Origin: Sordaria brevicollis
Lineage: Eukaryota > Ascomycota > Sordariomycetes > Sordariales > Sordariaceae
Direction of reading: 5' to 3'
DNA: 64,000 nt
Assembly: GCA_033439795.1 (NCBI GenBank)
Contig: JAUTDP010000004.1
Span: 2,294,001 to 2,358,000, forward strand
Below are positions 33,536 through 44,933 of this stretch, piece after piece (position 1 is the stretch's first letter; every line of letters begins with the position of its first letter). The notes beneath the pieces were generated by a model, which did not search any database, was not told the origin of the DNA, and saw nothing but the letters and a program-made list of their open reading frames with translations. A program made the translations under genes and the position numbers.

Positions 33536-36181
33536 TTACTTCCCCAACGACGTCAACTGCACCAAACTCGACGTCCTCCTCAACTGCCTCACATCCCCCT
33601 CAAACCCAAACCCATACACCGTTCGTCCGGTGACCCCTCCTCCCATTCCATCTCCCACGACATTCAGCCCACCCCCGCCAGAAGGAGCATCAACAACTCC
33701 ATACCCCATCCTCCACCCCTTAACCTCATCCGGCACCGTCCCCCCATCACGGGGCTCAGTCGACAAACCACCACCACCACCGTCACCACCATCCGTCCAC
33801 CTTACCTTCCCCAACCCGCTCCCCCTCGTCGCCGCCACTATGCTCGAAAACTTGGTATCCCTCACCACGCCCCCATTCTCTTTCAGCGCCAGCGCCCCGA
33901 CCACCACACCGGCAACCGCCAGCGCAATACTAATGGAATACACAATCCACAACACCCTCGCATTGAACTTATACACCAGCGCCATCCGAAACTTGTCACA
34001 CGGGTACAAGTAACTCCTCTCATCCTCTGTTAACTCCCTTTCCGGATTTGGCAAGTTGAACGTCACACCACTCTGCTCCCAAGGCCTAGCAGCCCAAACC
34101 ACACCAGCAAACTGCGGATTTCCCAACACTGACAAAATAATATCTTCATAAAACTTTTGCACGCGGCGCTGCAAGTCTGGGAACGGGAAGTAATTGTTTC
34201 CGTAATCCAAAAGGCGGGAGGTTTGGATGGCGTTGGTGTTTGCTATGGGGTTTACCAGCTCCTCGTTGTCGTCGGCGCCGTTGCCGTTGCCGAGGCTGAC
34301 GGTGCCGTTTATTAGATAACGGAGCATGTAACCTAGGGAATGAAAAGCGGCGGTGCGGCGGTAGAGAGGGATAGAAGTGGGGAGGATGTAATTTGTTATG
34401 GGTGAGGCGGTTACGTTGTCGGCTGTGCCGTCATTGGCGTCGATGTGGGGGAGGTAGGTGGTGTTGATGATGGGGTGGAGGTAGGTGAGGTTTGTGACGG
34501 TGGTTAGTTGGGTCGAGTCGGTGTAGTTGATTAGGACGGTGTAGTTGGATTCGTAGTTTTCGCAGGCGAAGATGTGGGGGGTGAAGGAGGTGGACGACCG
34601 GGATGGGGAGGAAGGTGCTATGGAAGAGGAGGCGTTGGAGCTGGAGTTAGTGAGGGTGACGTAGCCTAGCCAGATGATGGGTTCGGTGCGAAAAGCGCCG
34701 AGGTGCTTGGGAAAGGGCTCTTTCATGGTTGGACGACCGCCGATGCCGACTTCTTTCATTTGGGTGGTTGAGTACTCGCCGCCGCTGGTGAAGGCGTAGT
34801 AGCTAAATCTGCCCTTGGGGAGAAGGACGTCCATGTCGAAGGGCGGAGCGATGCTGCCTGATTCTTGGGTGAGGTTGGATACTTTAGAGTCGACGCCGCT
34901 GCCGAGTTCGGTGCACTTGTAGGCCGGGGCGACAAAGTTGATGACGAAGGAGCAGTTCCAACCGCTCCCGCAGGTTTCCATGGGTGCGTTCTTTCGCATA
35001 ACGGCTTCTTCGAGAAAGGAGCCGATGGTGGCCGTGTTTTGGAAACTGGGGCTGGGCGCGGTGTAGTAGTCGAACCATCCGGGAGTGTCCTTTTCTGGTT
35101 CCTTGGTGGTATTCCATAGAGATAGGGGGATCTCGAACAGTCGGTCGATCTTGGGAGGATTCCTCCACTCGTAGGTCTCTTCGAAGGTGAAGTTCAGTGT
35201 GCGAATTCCTGGGCACATGCCGGATACCATTATTCTTCGAGGAACAACGAGAAGGGTGTTTGAAGTAAGGACCACTACGAGTGGTGCCAGCCTTGCTCAT
35301 CTGTAAGTATTTCTTCAAGGACTTTGGGGTCAATATAGGGGGAAAACTTACCAAACGTACGCCGCCAGCAGCGCCGCCACTTTTGCATTCTGGACCATCT
35401 CCCAACTTGTTACAGCTTGCGAATCCTCCGTAGCCGAGAACAACGCGTCCAAAGCACCAACGGTCATGAACCGTTTCCGGACAGTTGTCCATACCCGTTG
35501 CCGGAAAGCCACAATGACCGCGGCACTCAGGCCTGCTTTCGCTCCGAAGGCCAACATCGTTCCGTATCGCATCATCTTGATTTGGTTCGTTGCTGGTTTT
35601 CCATTGAGCGACCAGTAGTAGAAATGATGCGAAGCAGCACATGCCACCCCGAACAGTAGACAGAGGTACATGTTCCATGACTTCCTCCAGCGCCATGGCC
35701 ACCAGGAGCAGCTGGATTGTCGTCTTTGTCGGGACAGTCGGCCTGTTGAACTCCTGATCGGGGGAGACCCGGGGTTCTGTGAAGTTAATGGAATTGTTGA
35801 GAAGTTGACTGGTTGGGACGTTCCTTTTGTCTGCTGTTGCCAGATATTTTCTTGCAAGAGTTTGGTTTCGGAGTCATCATGTCGTTGGTAGATTGAACCA
35901 GGAGGGACTAGTGAGGCAGCTGGGCAGGGAGACACAGATTTGCCGGAGTCGTAGATGCTGTTTGGCGTAGCCAATCCATCCCGATATCCCGAGTGGTACT
36001 GGGTATTCCCATGAGAGGCCTGTCCATGATAGGCCTGTCCATGATCTGATCGATGTTCGTGGTGGTAAGGGAAGTAAGTCCTGGCTTCGTTGGGCATGGG
36101 GCTGCCTCGTGTGGGAGTGTGAGGGTTGGAAGCCCATTCCCTGAAGGAATGGACTTCTTCCTGACCTGGTGTGTTTGGCAT
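33536..36181 (-). CDS. Large fungal membrane glycoprotein of unknown function
   Basis: Exons on the minus strand 36181-35352 and 35291-33536 (861 residues). The N-terminal 150 residues are polar and low-complexity. Transmembrane segments follow around 165-190 (MYLCLLFGVACAASHHFYY) and 205-225 (LAFGAKAGLSAAVIVAF), and at the exon junction (AALLAAYVW joined to LAPLVVVLTSNTLLVV). A long extracellular domain with many N-glycosylation sequons and Cys comes next, then a C-terminal helix (VLWIVYSISIALAVAGVVVG) and a Gly-rich cytosolic tail. This layout is that of a family common in Pezizomycotina, often labelled formylmethionine deformylase-like; no peptide deformylase motif is present, so that name is misleading. 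The 60-nt intron uses GTAAGT and an unusual CAAG acceptor: the nearer TTACAG would create an immediate stop. Confidence 0.75.
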
Positions 36182-37804
36182 CTTTTAGGAAGACAATCGG
36201 TTAGGTGCGAGTGTCAACTAGGAAAGTCTCATCGCTTCTCGGTCTGCATGATGTCAATCTGTATCAACCGGTTGATAGGCTCAATATGAACAGTCGAAAA
36301 TTTGATGATGATCTCTCAGGTATAACAACCCGTCAAACATGATGATCATAAAAACATTTGAAGGAGTATGAGAAACTGGTTGCCCCAGATCAGCGAATGC
36401 GCAGTTGGTAATGGGTGAGATGAGAAGATTCGGGTGTTCAGTACTCTGAACCTGTCAGCCTTCGGCAGTGGCATTCTGCTAGATAGCGCATACAACGACG
36501 ATTCCCAGCTGAATGGCCGGGCTTACGCGGCATGTATGCTGTACTCTGTCATCCTCTGTTAGCACCCAGGTCTCTAGGTGAGATATTGAGGCGAGACTAT
36601 TGGCTCAGTGTGAGACCGTCCCGTTCCGGCCTGGTCGAACATGCTGGATATCCGAGCTATCGAGTGGGCATATCGACCATGGATGTCGTTGTGGCTGCGT
36701 GGCACAGAAAGAATGAGGGTGTAGAGCCAATCTTTTGTGCGAGAAGATAGTTGTCTGAAGAATGTTTGGCCATGCCGTGTACGGACCAATCGAGAAAGAC
36801 TTATGAGCACCTAAACTCCAGTATCTTGAGTGCTTAACAAAAGATAGTTGTTGAACTTGAGCCTTTGGATAGTGGTCTTGACCGAAAGTTGGCGAGGGTG
36901 AGATGGAAATCAGGGGAAACCTTCCAAATTTCGGATGTTTCCAGCCCTATGCAACCCATTGGGCATGTAATAAGACGGCGCGGCAGTCACATCGTCGAGG
37001 CACCGATATCACCATTCCGGGAATTCGAAACATGGCCACCGCAGTTGCGTTTAAGTTCATCGTGTTGTCCGTGTAATTCCTCTACAGGATTTGAAAGTAA
37101 AACGTCTAGAAGATTGAGAGAGATTAAATCTGCCAAGAGATGAAGAAGGAAGAGGAGTGAGGTTAAAGTTCAGCGGGGTTCAAGCTCGGAACGCGGGGAC
37201 GTTGGCGTTTGAGACGGACCGCAGCGGGAGCGTTCCGCAACCGGCAACCCGAGAGGTTAGGACTTTCCCGTAGCGGAGTCGAGTCCGCTAGGGCGCGCCT
37301 TTTACGTACGGCCCACGGGGGGCTAGACCCCTGAATGGAAGGGACCATCAGTGGGTGCTGCACTGCAGTGTGCGGGGACAAGCTTGAACAAAAAACTGAG
37401 ATTGCTTCTCGAGTCTTTCTCATAGAAGTTCGTCTCAGTTTTTCTGTCGTCACCCCAAGCTAAGAACCTGCACAGAACTTCTGGTCCCTCGGATCGTCGC
37501 TGCGCAGAACATTGCGGCATCGCCAACATGCAGTGGACCGTTCGGTTCGACTCAGGCCGAGGAGGGGACCGGCCGGTTGACTCCACTAAAAAAAGATAAG
37601 GAAACAGACGATCGGGATTCCTTTGCTGATTTGGGGTCTGATCAGGTTGATATGATTCAGAGAAACTCAAACAGATATCCGATACAACCCGGAGAGTGAA
37701 AAGTAGCTCATATATAGTCCTGCTGATGCTTTCCTTTATCATCTGACTCTTCGTGAACTTTCAACCTCCTCAGTCATATCACAACTGACACACCCATATT
37801 CAAA
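36182..37804. promoter_or_regulatory. Divergent upstream region of membrane glycoprotein and D-amino-acid oxidase genes
   Basis: 1.6 kb between two divergent start codons. A GC-rich patch near 37170-37330 has short self-complementary pieces (CGGAGTCGAGTCCGCTAG near 37275) but does not fold as a tRNA by eye. A TATATATAG lies at about 37710-37718, roughly 90 bp before the oxidase start. No gene recognised. Confidence 0.4.
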
Positions 37805-39077
37805 ATGACCACAATCGTTGTTGTAGGGTATGTCTTACCTTCCCCGGTATCGGCTTTGCATATCAAACCTTGAAGAAGAGAGCTTCAACTATCCGAGACA
37901 CCACGCCATTTATGTTTACCCTATGGCTTCCCACACTGGGAAGCTACCTCCTGTCGCCATGATCACAATGAATGACATCCACTAACCCAATAACCCTCGT
38001 CACAGCGCCGGCGTAAGCGGTCTAACCTGCGCCCTCCAACTCGCCAAGCAGGGCGATGGCAGCTCCATCACCGTCATCGCTAAGCACATGCCGGGCGACT
38101 ACGACCCGGAATACACCTCCCCCTTCGCCGGCGCCAACGTGTTGCCCATGGCGTTGGAACCCGACACCCATTGGGAATCCCAAACCTGGCCCGTTCTGTC
38201 CCAACTCGCCTCCACCACCCCCGAAGCAGGCATCCACTTCCAGAAATCCATCCTCTACCGGCGCGCCAAAGACGAAGCTGCTTCCTTCGCCGGCCCCCTC
38301 TCCGACGGCCTTTTCCTGCGTAATCCCTGGTTTAAGAATCTAATGCCCGATTTCGTCGATTTGCCAAAGGATGAGTTGCCGGAGGGTATGTCCTCCGGTT
38401 CGAGTTTTACGAGCGTGTGTATCAACACTGCTATTTACTTGCCGTGGTTGGTGGGACAGTGTCGAGCGAGGGGGGTGGTTTTTAAGAGGGCTGTCATCAA
38501 ACATATTAGTGAGGCGAGCGGGTTGAGTCACACGGGGAAGAAAGCGGATGTGGTTATCAACGCGACGGGACTGTTGAGTAGCAGGTTGGGAGGGGTGATG
38601 GATAAGAAGGTCATTCCTGCTAGGGGGCAGGTGGTGGTTGTTAGGAACGAGACGGGCGGGAATATGGTGTGTACGAGCGGGACGGACGATGGGAATGGGG
38701 ATGAGCTTTGTTATATCATGCAGAGGGCGGCGGGCGGAGGAACGATTTTGGGTGGGACGTATATGAAGGGGAACTGGGATGGTGTGCCGGATCCCAATAT
38801 TGCGACGAGGATCATGAAGAGGGCGGTGGAGGCGTGTCCGGCGTTGACGGGCGGGAAGGGCATTGAGGCGTTGGATGTCATTAGGCATGCGGTTGGGTTG
38901 AGGCCGTATAGAGAGGGAGGAGTCAGGATTGAGAAGGAGAAGATTGATGGGACGTGGGTGGTGCATAACTATGGGCATGGTGGATGGGGATATCAAGGCA
39001 GTTGGGGGTGCGCGTTCAAGGTGCAAGAGCTGGTGGACGAGGTTAAGAGTGACTTGAAGATTGCGTCTAAGCTGTAG
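37805..39077 (+). CDS. D-amino-acid oxidase, peroxisomal
   Basis: FAD enzyme that oxidises D-amino acids to 2-oxo acids, ammonia and hydrogen peroxide. Exons 37805-37827 and 38006-39077 (364 residues). The first exon encodes only MTTIVVVG; the 178-nt intron cuts the dinucleotide-binding motif, which reads VVVGAGVSGLTCALQLAK after splicing. Other family features are SPFAGANVLPMA, DVVINATGLLSSRLGG and the C-terminal signature VHNYGHGGWGYQGSWG. The protein ends ASKL, a canonical PTS1 peroxisomal targeting signal. GTATGT donor, CACAG acceptor. The length matches fungal enzymes (about 345-370). The closely related D-aspartate oxidases share the fold; the amino-acid preference cannot be fixed by eye. 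Confidence 0.94.
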
Positions 39078-39535
39078 AGCAGCATGAGAATCATAATTTT
39101 GGGTACGTAATGGGTTTGGACAGTAAAATATGATGATAGTTAAGTGCGGTTGGAATCTCAACCTCTTGGTCTAACCGTGGGTGTGAGGTTGGAGGCAACA
39201 AACACCCACTCTCTTGCTATGGCATTGGTTCTGAACTAACAAAGAATACGAGAACTGAACACAGGAATAGAGACCAGGTACAGCTGAGCAACTTTCCCTA
39301 CCACTATGGGTAACAGTGGGATAGGTAACATGTCTTCTGATTTCAACCCATGAGATGACTTACAACACCAGACAACCACCGGCGTCGGCACTCCATACAC
39401 GTAGAGACGTGCAAGACACACAGAGACATCATGCAAGACTTCGCGATCAAGGATGGCAATCATCAAGGCAAAACAAGTCACGAAGGGCAAAGATCAAAAA
39501 GTAGAAGAAGATAATGGTGATATTTATGACAGTAT
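39078..39535. other. Intergenic region between convergent oxidase and dehydrogenase genes
   Basis: 458 bp of shared 3' flank. AT-rich near 39095-39140 (TAAAATATGATG). No open frame with recognisable features. Confidence 0.45.
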
Positions 39536-40848
39536 CTACTCCTTTCCACCCAACCACCGATAGACAACAGAGAAGTCTCTGCCCTTGCATCGCTCCTCGG
39601 ACTCGGCAGTCTCGTACACCTCCGAGGCCTTGTCTGCCAGCACAAGCTTAGCATCAGCCTCCTTGGCAGCCAAGATAGCAAGCCTCAGGTCCTTGCGCAT
39701 CAATCCTATTCCGAAACCACCACTGTAATCACGGTTGGCCGGGGCAGTCTCTACGACGCCCGGCACAGGATTGTTGACTTCACTGGGCCAGCACTTTCCA
39801 GTGCTGACATTGATCACGCTGGCGAGGACCTTCGGATCAAGGCCCCAACGGGCACCCAAGTTCATGGCCTCCGCGGTGGCAATATTCTCAATTGCCAGCA
39901 GGTAGTTATTAGCAAGCTTAGCCGCCAAACCTGCTCCTTGAGGACCGCAGTGCAGCACCCGCTTGCCCATGCGCTGGAGGACAATCTCAGACCTCGCAAC
40001 CAAGGATTCGGGGCAGCCAAGCATGAACGTCAACGTGCCAGCAGTAGCTCCGACAACACCACCTGACATGGGAGCATCGACGAAATGACCCTGTCCGTTG
40101 GGAAGGGCCTTGTCAACAGCGGCAGCAACCTCACGAGAGGAAGTGGGGTCGATGGTCGAGCAGTCAATGAACAAACGAGGACCAGGACGGGCAGGTAGCC
40201 CCGACTTGAGGATCGACTCGTAGGTTGCCTTGACGTGCTGAGGTTCGGGCAGGCATGTTACGACCGTATCCTATGTCAAGATTCGAGTCAGTCTTGGGTC
40301 GCCAGTGACATTGAATGATGACAATAACAAGAATTGTGTGGTAGCTTTTCAGAGGATTGGCTTATGTTGTATAACGATAATCACTTCAAAGCCACAGCAA
40401 AACGCTGGGCCCAACTTAGAAAACTCATGAATTTGGAACAAACTCATCACGAAAGCTTTTGGGGGAGGTGATGTATGGAAAGGGAAGGGAAGAGTGTTAC
40501 GTACCGCTTCTCTTGACGCATCGGCTGCACTATCCGCCACGTGAACGGAAGCTCCTCCGGCTTGCTGTGCCGACATCTCCTGGGCGAGCTTTTCAGCCGC
40601 ACCCCGGTTGATGTCATATATGCGAACAGAATCGCTGGGTGGAAGCTTGGACTGTAGGTTTCTAGCCATTTGGTAACCCTGTAGCAGGAGAGTCAGCAAC
40701 CGATCCCAAGGAGCAAGCAGTCAAGTGCAGCAAGACGTACCATTTGGCCTAGGCCAATGAAGGCATAGTTGTCTAAACGACGAGCAGTTGACGAGAAAGC
40801 CCGGCGTTGAGCAAGCAATTGCCTGCACAATCTTGCGTTGGGCCTCAT
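39536..40848 (-). CDS. 3-hydroxyisobutyrate dehydrogenase, mitochondrial (valine catabolism)
   Basis: NAD-dependent oxidation of 3-hydroxyisobutyrate to methylmalonate semialdehyde in valine breakdown. Exons on the minus strand 40848-40741, 40678-40505 and 40270-39536 (338 residues). The N-terminus MRPNARLCRQLLAQRRAFSS is Arg-rich and acid-free, a mitochondrial presequence. The Rossmann signature FIGLGQM|GYQMARNLQSK spans intron 1, followed by VRIYDINRGAAEKLAQEM, TVVTCLPEPQHVKATY, FIDCSTIDPTSSREVA and the substrate-binding FVDAPMSGGVVGATAGTLTF. The catalytic Lys lies in GAGLAAKLANNYLLA. The C-terminal helical domain (YSGGFGIGLMRKDLRLA) is complete. Introns of 62 and 234 nt, donors GTACGT, acceptors CTACAG and CATAG. 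All phases are 0. Confidence 0.95.
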
Positions 40849-42386
40849 TGTGATGTACAGAGAGTGCGTGTTGTGTTTTGACGATTCGTTTCGGTGAAGA
40901 ACGGTGTCTCAAGAAACACCACGATTGAAGAATTTGACTATGCAGTCGCACTCTTGTTCGACGTCGTAAGTAGACATGTCGACCGGTACCAGCCAGGCGC
41001 ATAGGCGGTGGTGCAGGTGGCGGACGACAGGAAGAGGTGGTTGTCGTTACCCGGAGGTAAAGCCGGCCATTGCCGCCTTTGGCCAAGGCCAGGAGCAGCA
41101 GGTCATGGGATCGCCAGGCGAATCCCAATGGAAGCTAACTCGGAAAAGAAAGTGAAAGAATGAGGGGTCGAGGGGTAACAACCGAACGCTGCATGAGCGC
41201 CGAGGTCGTGTTCCTCCTTTGACAAGTTCCCAATTAAGGGCTGCCAAAACGAAGCCAGCAAAACAACATCGCGATGGTGTTTGTGGTGTTGATGCTTGGT
41301 GGGAAAGGAAAGAGAAAAAAATTGGAGAAGAAAGAAAAATCGGGAAAAGATATGCACCAGCGATTGAGCGGAAATGACTCGTGCGTTTCCAAAATTGGAG
41401 CCCAATTGGAGCCCGCTCGCGTATAACGATAAGAGCTTTCTCTAAGTACATATCAACTACCCCCCACCCTAACCTGGCGATAAGCAGATATCGTGCAAAC
41501 ACCAGCGGATGATATCCATGGTACCGATGTACCTCTCCAGCATGCCTCCAAGTCGAGTCCACGACAATGGCTTGTTGTCAATGACTGATGCCGAACGAAG
41601 TGAAGTTCTCAGTGGGAGTAATAATGCGTCTCACCCATTCTGATGGTACCTCACACCCCGATGACAAAGAATATTTGGCTACGGAAGTCAGACATCGGAA
41701 ATTTTCTTTGCCGAAGAAACTAGCTTTGTTCCTGTCCATAGATTCAGCTATCTAGGTACAAAAGGAGTAGCTTCCCAGCACAGCGTGAACTTGGAATCTT
41801 CCTTCGCTCGTTCAGCTATTCCCTTCCCTCCTCAACGACGAAAAAGAGTGTCAATAACAGACAACCTGCCCATTGTGTGTTCAGAGATTGTATATACCTA
41901 TGTTGTTCCTTACATGGAGAACCAGATTTCCATCCATCCATCCATCCAACGACCAGCCCACCTCCATTCAAAGCCCATGACCCTCCCTTCATCCCATGGA
42001 AACTCTTCAAATCGTTGATTGACAAGGCGTCAGACGCCCAAAAGTTGGGGGGTATGTGCAACATGAAAAAAGCAAGACAAAACCGAAAATGAAAACCAAC
42101 CTTGTGAATTCAAGAAAAAAATCCTATTTCCGTCCGAGTTCCTGCTGGTGTCCAACCATCCTGCAACACCACCGAAGCTATCCCACGAAAACATTTCGAG
42201 TTTTGACCCGTGGTGTTATCCAGATACAAGAGCAAAAACGACCAATTATCCCTAGTACACACAGAAAGATTCCTTGAACTCGGCCTGCGCCCCCCTTGTC
42301 TCCTTCAATATCGCGTCATTGGCCAACGCGGCTTTAAACAGAACAAAGAAATTGGGTTATCTTTTTTTTCATCCCGACTTTCGGTT
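40849..42386. other. Intergenic region between dehydrogenase promoter and Bqt4-like 3' end
   Basis: No gene recognised. A short CCAT microsatellite is at 41930-41948. The minus-strand frame 41047-41562 continues upstream of the dehydrogenase start but lacks protein features. TA-rich stretches near 41430-41450 and 42100-42130. No inverted-repeat element seen. Confidence 0.45.
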
Positions 42387-43964
42387 TTATAGTACGTTGG
42401 CCACATACGGTGTGATTATGGGAAGAAGGGCACTACATAAAAGGGTTAGCAGACGTTCAACATGTTCGTTGGAACAGAGCAGTTACGTACCCAAGAGCTC
42501 CTACGGCAAATGTGGCGGTGAGACCGAGGTAGGCGCGCTTCCGGATTCTATCCTTGCGCAACTCTGCCTCCGTCTTGACCTTCTTGACTTGCCGCGTTTC
42601 TTCCGCATCGGCAGCCTTCTCATCCTCGTCGATGCTGATGTCCTCGGCCTTGCGCTTGCCCTTGGTATCGGCCTTCTCTTCCTTGGAAGTCTCGCCCTCA
42701 GCTTCAGCTTCACCCTTGGCCTTGTCATCCTCGCCCTCGGCCTTGGAACCCTCAATAAGGGCAGCGGCGGCTTCAGCATCGGCCTTGACGGCAGCTTCAA
42801 CCATGGCCTTGGCCTCTTCAATCATTTTCCTCGCCTCCTCCTTGGAGGGGGGCTCACCCGCCATAAGGGGAACCTCGAGCTCCACCTTTGTATGCTTTAC
42901 TTCCTCGCCGTCCTTGTCCAACTTGACGTCCTCATCAATGCGCACCTTGATCTTGGGCTCCTCCTCGATAGGCTCCAACACAACGGCAGGCTCCTTCTCA
43001 ATCGATTCCACCTTGAGCTCCGCTTCGGTCGTCTGGATCTTGGTAACTGGGACGGTGTTGACCGGGGTAGAGGTAGGAATCTCGCCATTGATGAGCGTAG
43101 GGGCCTGGGAGTCGGCGAAGCTTGTGGTAGGGGTCTCGCTGGGAGGGACGGCGGTAGCGGTGGCAGTAGTGGTCACCGTGGTCGCAGCAGCTTCAGTGGT
43201 AACCTTGCGCTTGGTGTTCCGAGGGGTGGTGCCGCGTTTGCTGCTGGTAGTAGAGTTGGCGGGGCTGGAGGCACGGCGACTGCTAGGACGGCTGCGTGTG
43301 CTGCGAGTCGTAGGCGGTGTGGGAGCAACGAGAGGAGGTTGAGCTCCGAAGAACTTGGGAGGGGGGGTAATCTGCTTGGGAGCGCTGCTGTCGGTGGATG
43401 CGACGGTAATATCTGAGGGATCGAGAAGGGCGCGGATCCAGGGGGTGATTTGGTACTCCTCGGCGAGGATCAAGGCCTGCTCAGGGGGAATCCAGACATT
43501 GCCGGCGGTCTCCTCGTGGCTCGTGCTTTCGAGGGACTTGATATATTTGCGCTCCGCTTCCTCCTCTTCAACTGTCGCATACGGGAAAGTGGCCTTGAAC
43601 ATGCCAGTAGCCGAGATGTAGCCATCCTGGCTGCGGCGCATAAGGAAGTAGCTGTTGGGAGAGGACTTGAAGATGCCCGACACGATACCCCTGGGCAAAG
43701 GGGCTCTGAGGTGGGCGTAGTCAAAGGCCAGGAGAGACGACGGATCAACCTGGGTGCCAGCATGAGCATTGGCGGTGACCATGCGAGGGGTCAGTTGAGT
43801 CTGCCCCAAGCGACGACGGCTTGCAAGATCTGTGTCTGTGATTGCGCAAAGTCAGCTTGTTGATTCTCGTTCACGCTGCTGTGAACGGTGGGCTTACGGG
43901 ACGGCACATCTTCAAGCATCAGAGGGTTGCGACGGGCTGGAAGATGCCTAGCTACTTGCGCCAT
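42387..43964 (-). CDS. Bqt4-like inner nuclear membrane protein with KilA-N/APSES-type domain
   Basis: Exons on the minus strand 43964-43898, 43829-42491 and 42432-42387 (483 residues). Start MAQVARHLPARRNPLMLEDV. Residues about 56-159 form a KilA-N/APSES-like domain, including RGIVSGIFKSSPNSYFLMRR, GYISATGMFKATFPYAT and NVWIPPEQALILAEEYQI. A low-complexity Ser/Thr and then Glu/Lys/Ala-rich, coiled-coil-prone region follows. After splicing of a short last exon, the protein ends in one hydrophobic segment, AYLGLTATFAVGALGALLPI then ITPYVANVL. This architecture is that of fission yeast Bqt4, which tethers telomeres to the nuclear envelope. Without the last intron the helix would be broken by charged residues, supporting the splice (donor GTACGT, CTAAC branch site, TGTAG acceptor). 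Automated annotation may call it an APSES transcription factor; the tail anchor argues against a soluble factor. Confidence 0.85.
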
Positions 43965-44717
43965 GGTGTCGTGGGATTACGGTCGAGCAGCTATGGAGAT
44001 GTTGAGATTGGCCTGATGGAGGCGGCGATGGCCACAATGGGTGGTCTCCTGGGCTGTTTGGTGTTTGTGAATGGCGAAATCTTTTGCGCGCAGGTCGCAG
44101 AGTGTCCTTTTGGTCGGGTTGGTCGGTGGGACAACCGCAACCAGATCGAATCCCAAACACAAAATAAAATTGCTACTAGCAAAAACGAGATTGGAGCCAA
44201 AGAAAAGAATTCTGGCTAGAATGCTGATACAATGGATGCTCCCGTGCGCTGGAACTTGGTGGAGAGCACGGCAGGAGGATTGGGATTGAAAGGTGTGTGC
44301 GGGAGTGTGTGTGTGTGTGAGGGATGATGACGATCAAGACCTCTCGGGGTGGGAAAAGTGCGGTCGGTCGCGCGCAATCTGGCAGATTGGGACTCTGGGG
44401 AATCACTGGATTGAAGCTAACGGGGAGTGGCAGGATGGGACAAATGATGGGTTGATGGGGGAAAACGAGACCGGGGTCTAACCTTCGGTGCAGCAGTGCA
44501 GAGGATAGCGCGACGTCGTCTACTGTGGAGGGTTTAGCGTGTCGCGGGATCATGGGACACGGACCACCTTGGGATTTGATTGTGGGCACTCCTTCAGGGC
44601 TAGCTTGGGCGGAGAAGACGGCCACGGCGGGCGACGACCGACTCGAGTAACGGCAGTGACGACTCTGAGAGTGTTTGGCGTGGGATAGCTCGAGCGTCCA
44701 GCATCACGCAGCATCAC
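43965..44717. other. Upstream region of Bqt4-like gene, ending at a retrotransposon insertion
   Basis: Promoter and leader of the Bqt4-like gene. A short GT-rich run GTGTGTGTGTGTGAG lies near 44307-44321. Right edge is the target duplication ATCAC (44713-44717) of the LTR element. Base composition is normal up to the LTR, so RIP does not visibly extend into this flank. Confidence 0.5.
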
Positions 44718-44933
44718 TGTGAGCGCTGGGAAGGAGGTACGTACCCTGTGTGCCCAACCAAGTTAGGCACTGGCTTGACAGGCACGGCAGGTTTAGACCC
44801 GATACAGTAGGCGTAGGCCTAACCGGTCAGTTTACTATATTTAGTCAAATTCCGCCCTCTACAATATTTAGAGGGCTATCTTCTACTAATATACATTCAG
44901 TACCAATACCTTTATTATACGCGTGCCCTATCA
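44718..44933 (+). repeat. Left LTR of the RIPed retrotransposon
   Basis: 216 bp, TGTGAGCGC... to ...CCCTATCA. Its outer 80 bases keep G/C at every site where the right LTR differs (19 sites), while its inner part carries more A/T. No indels relative to the right LTR. Confidence 0.93.

Noticed and set aside
37160..37330. GC-rich patch with GGGTTCAAGC, possible tRNA or rRNA fragment
   Set aside because: No acceptor-stem pairing or A box found by eye; it does not match the 5S rRNA pattern.
38340..39161. 273-codon minus-strand open frame
   Set aside because: Antisense to the D-amino-acid oxidase; composition only, no domain.
42274..43416. 380-codon plus-strand open frame
   Set aside because: Antisense to the Bqt4-like gene; Gly/Leu repeats mirror its Ala/Glu-rich codons.
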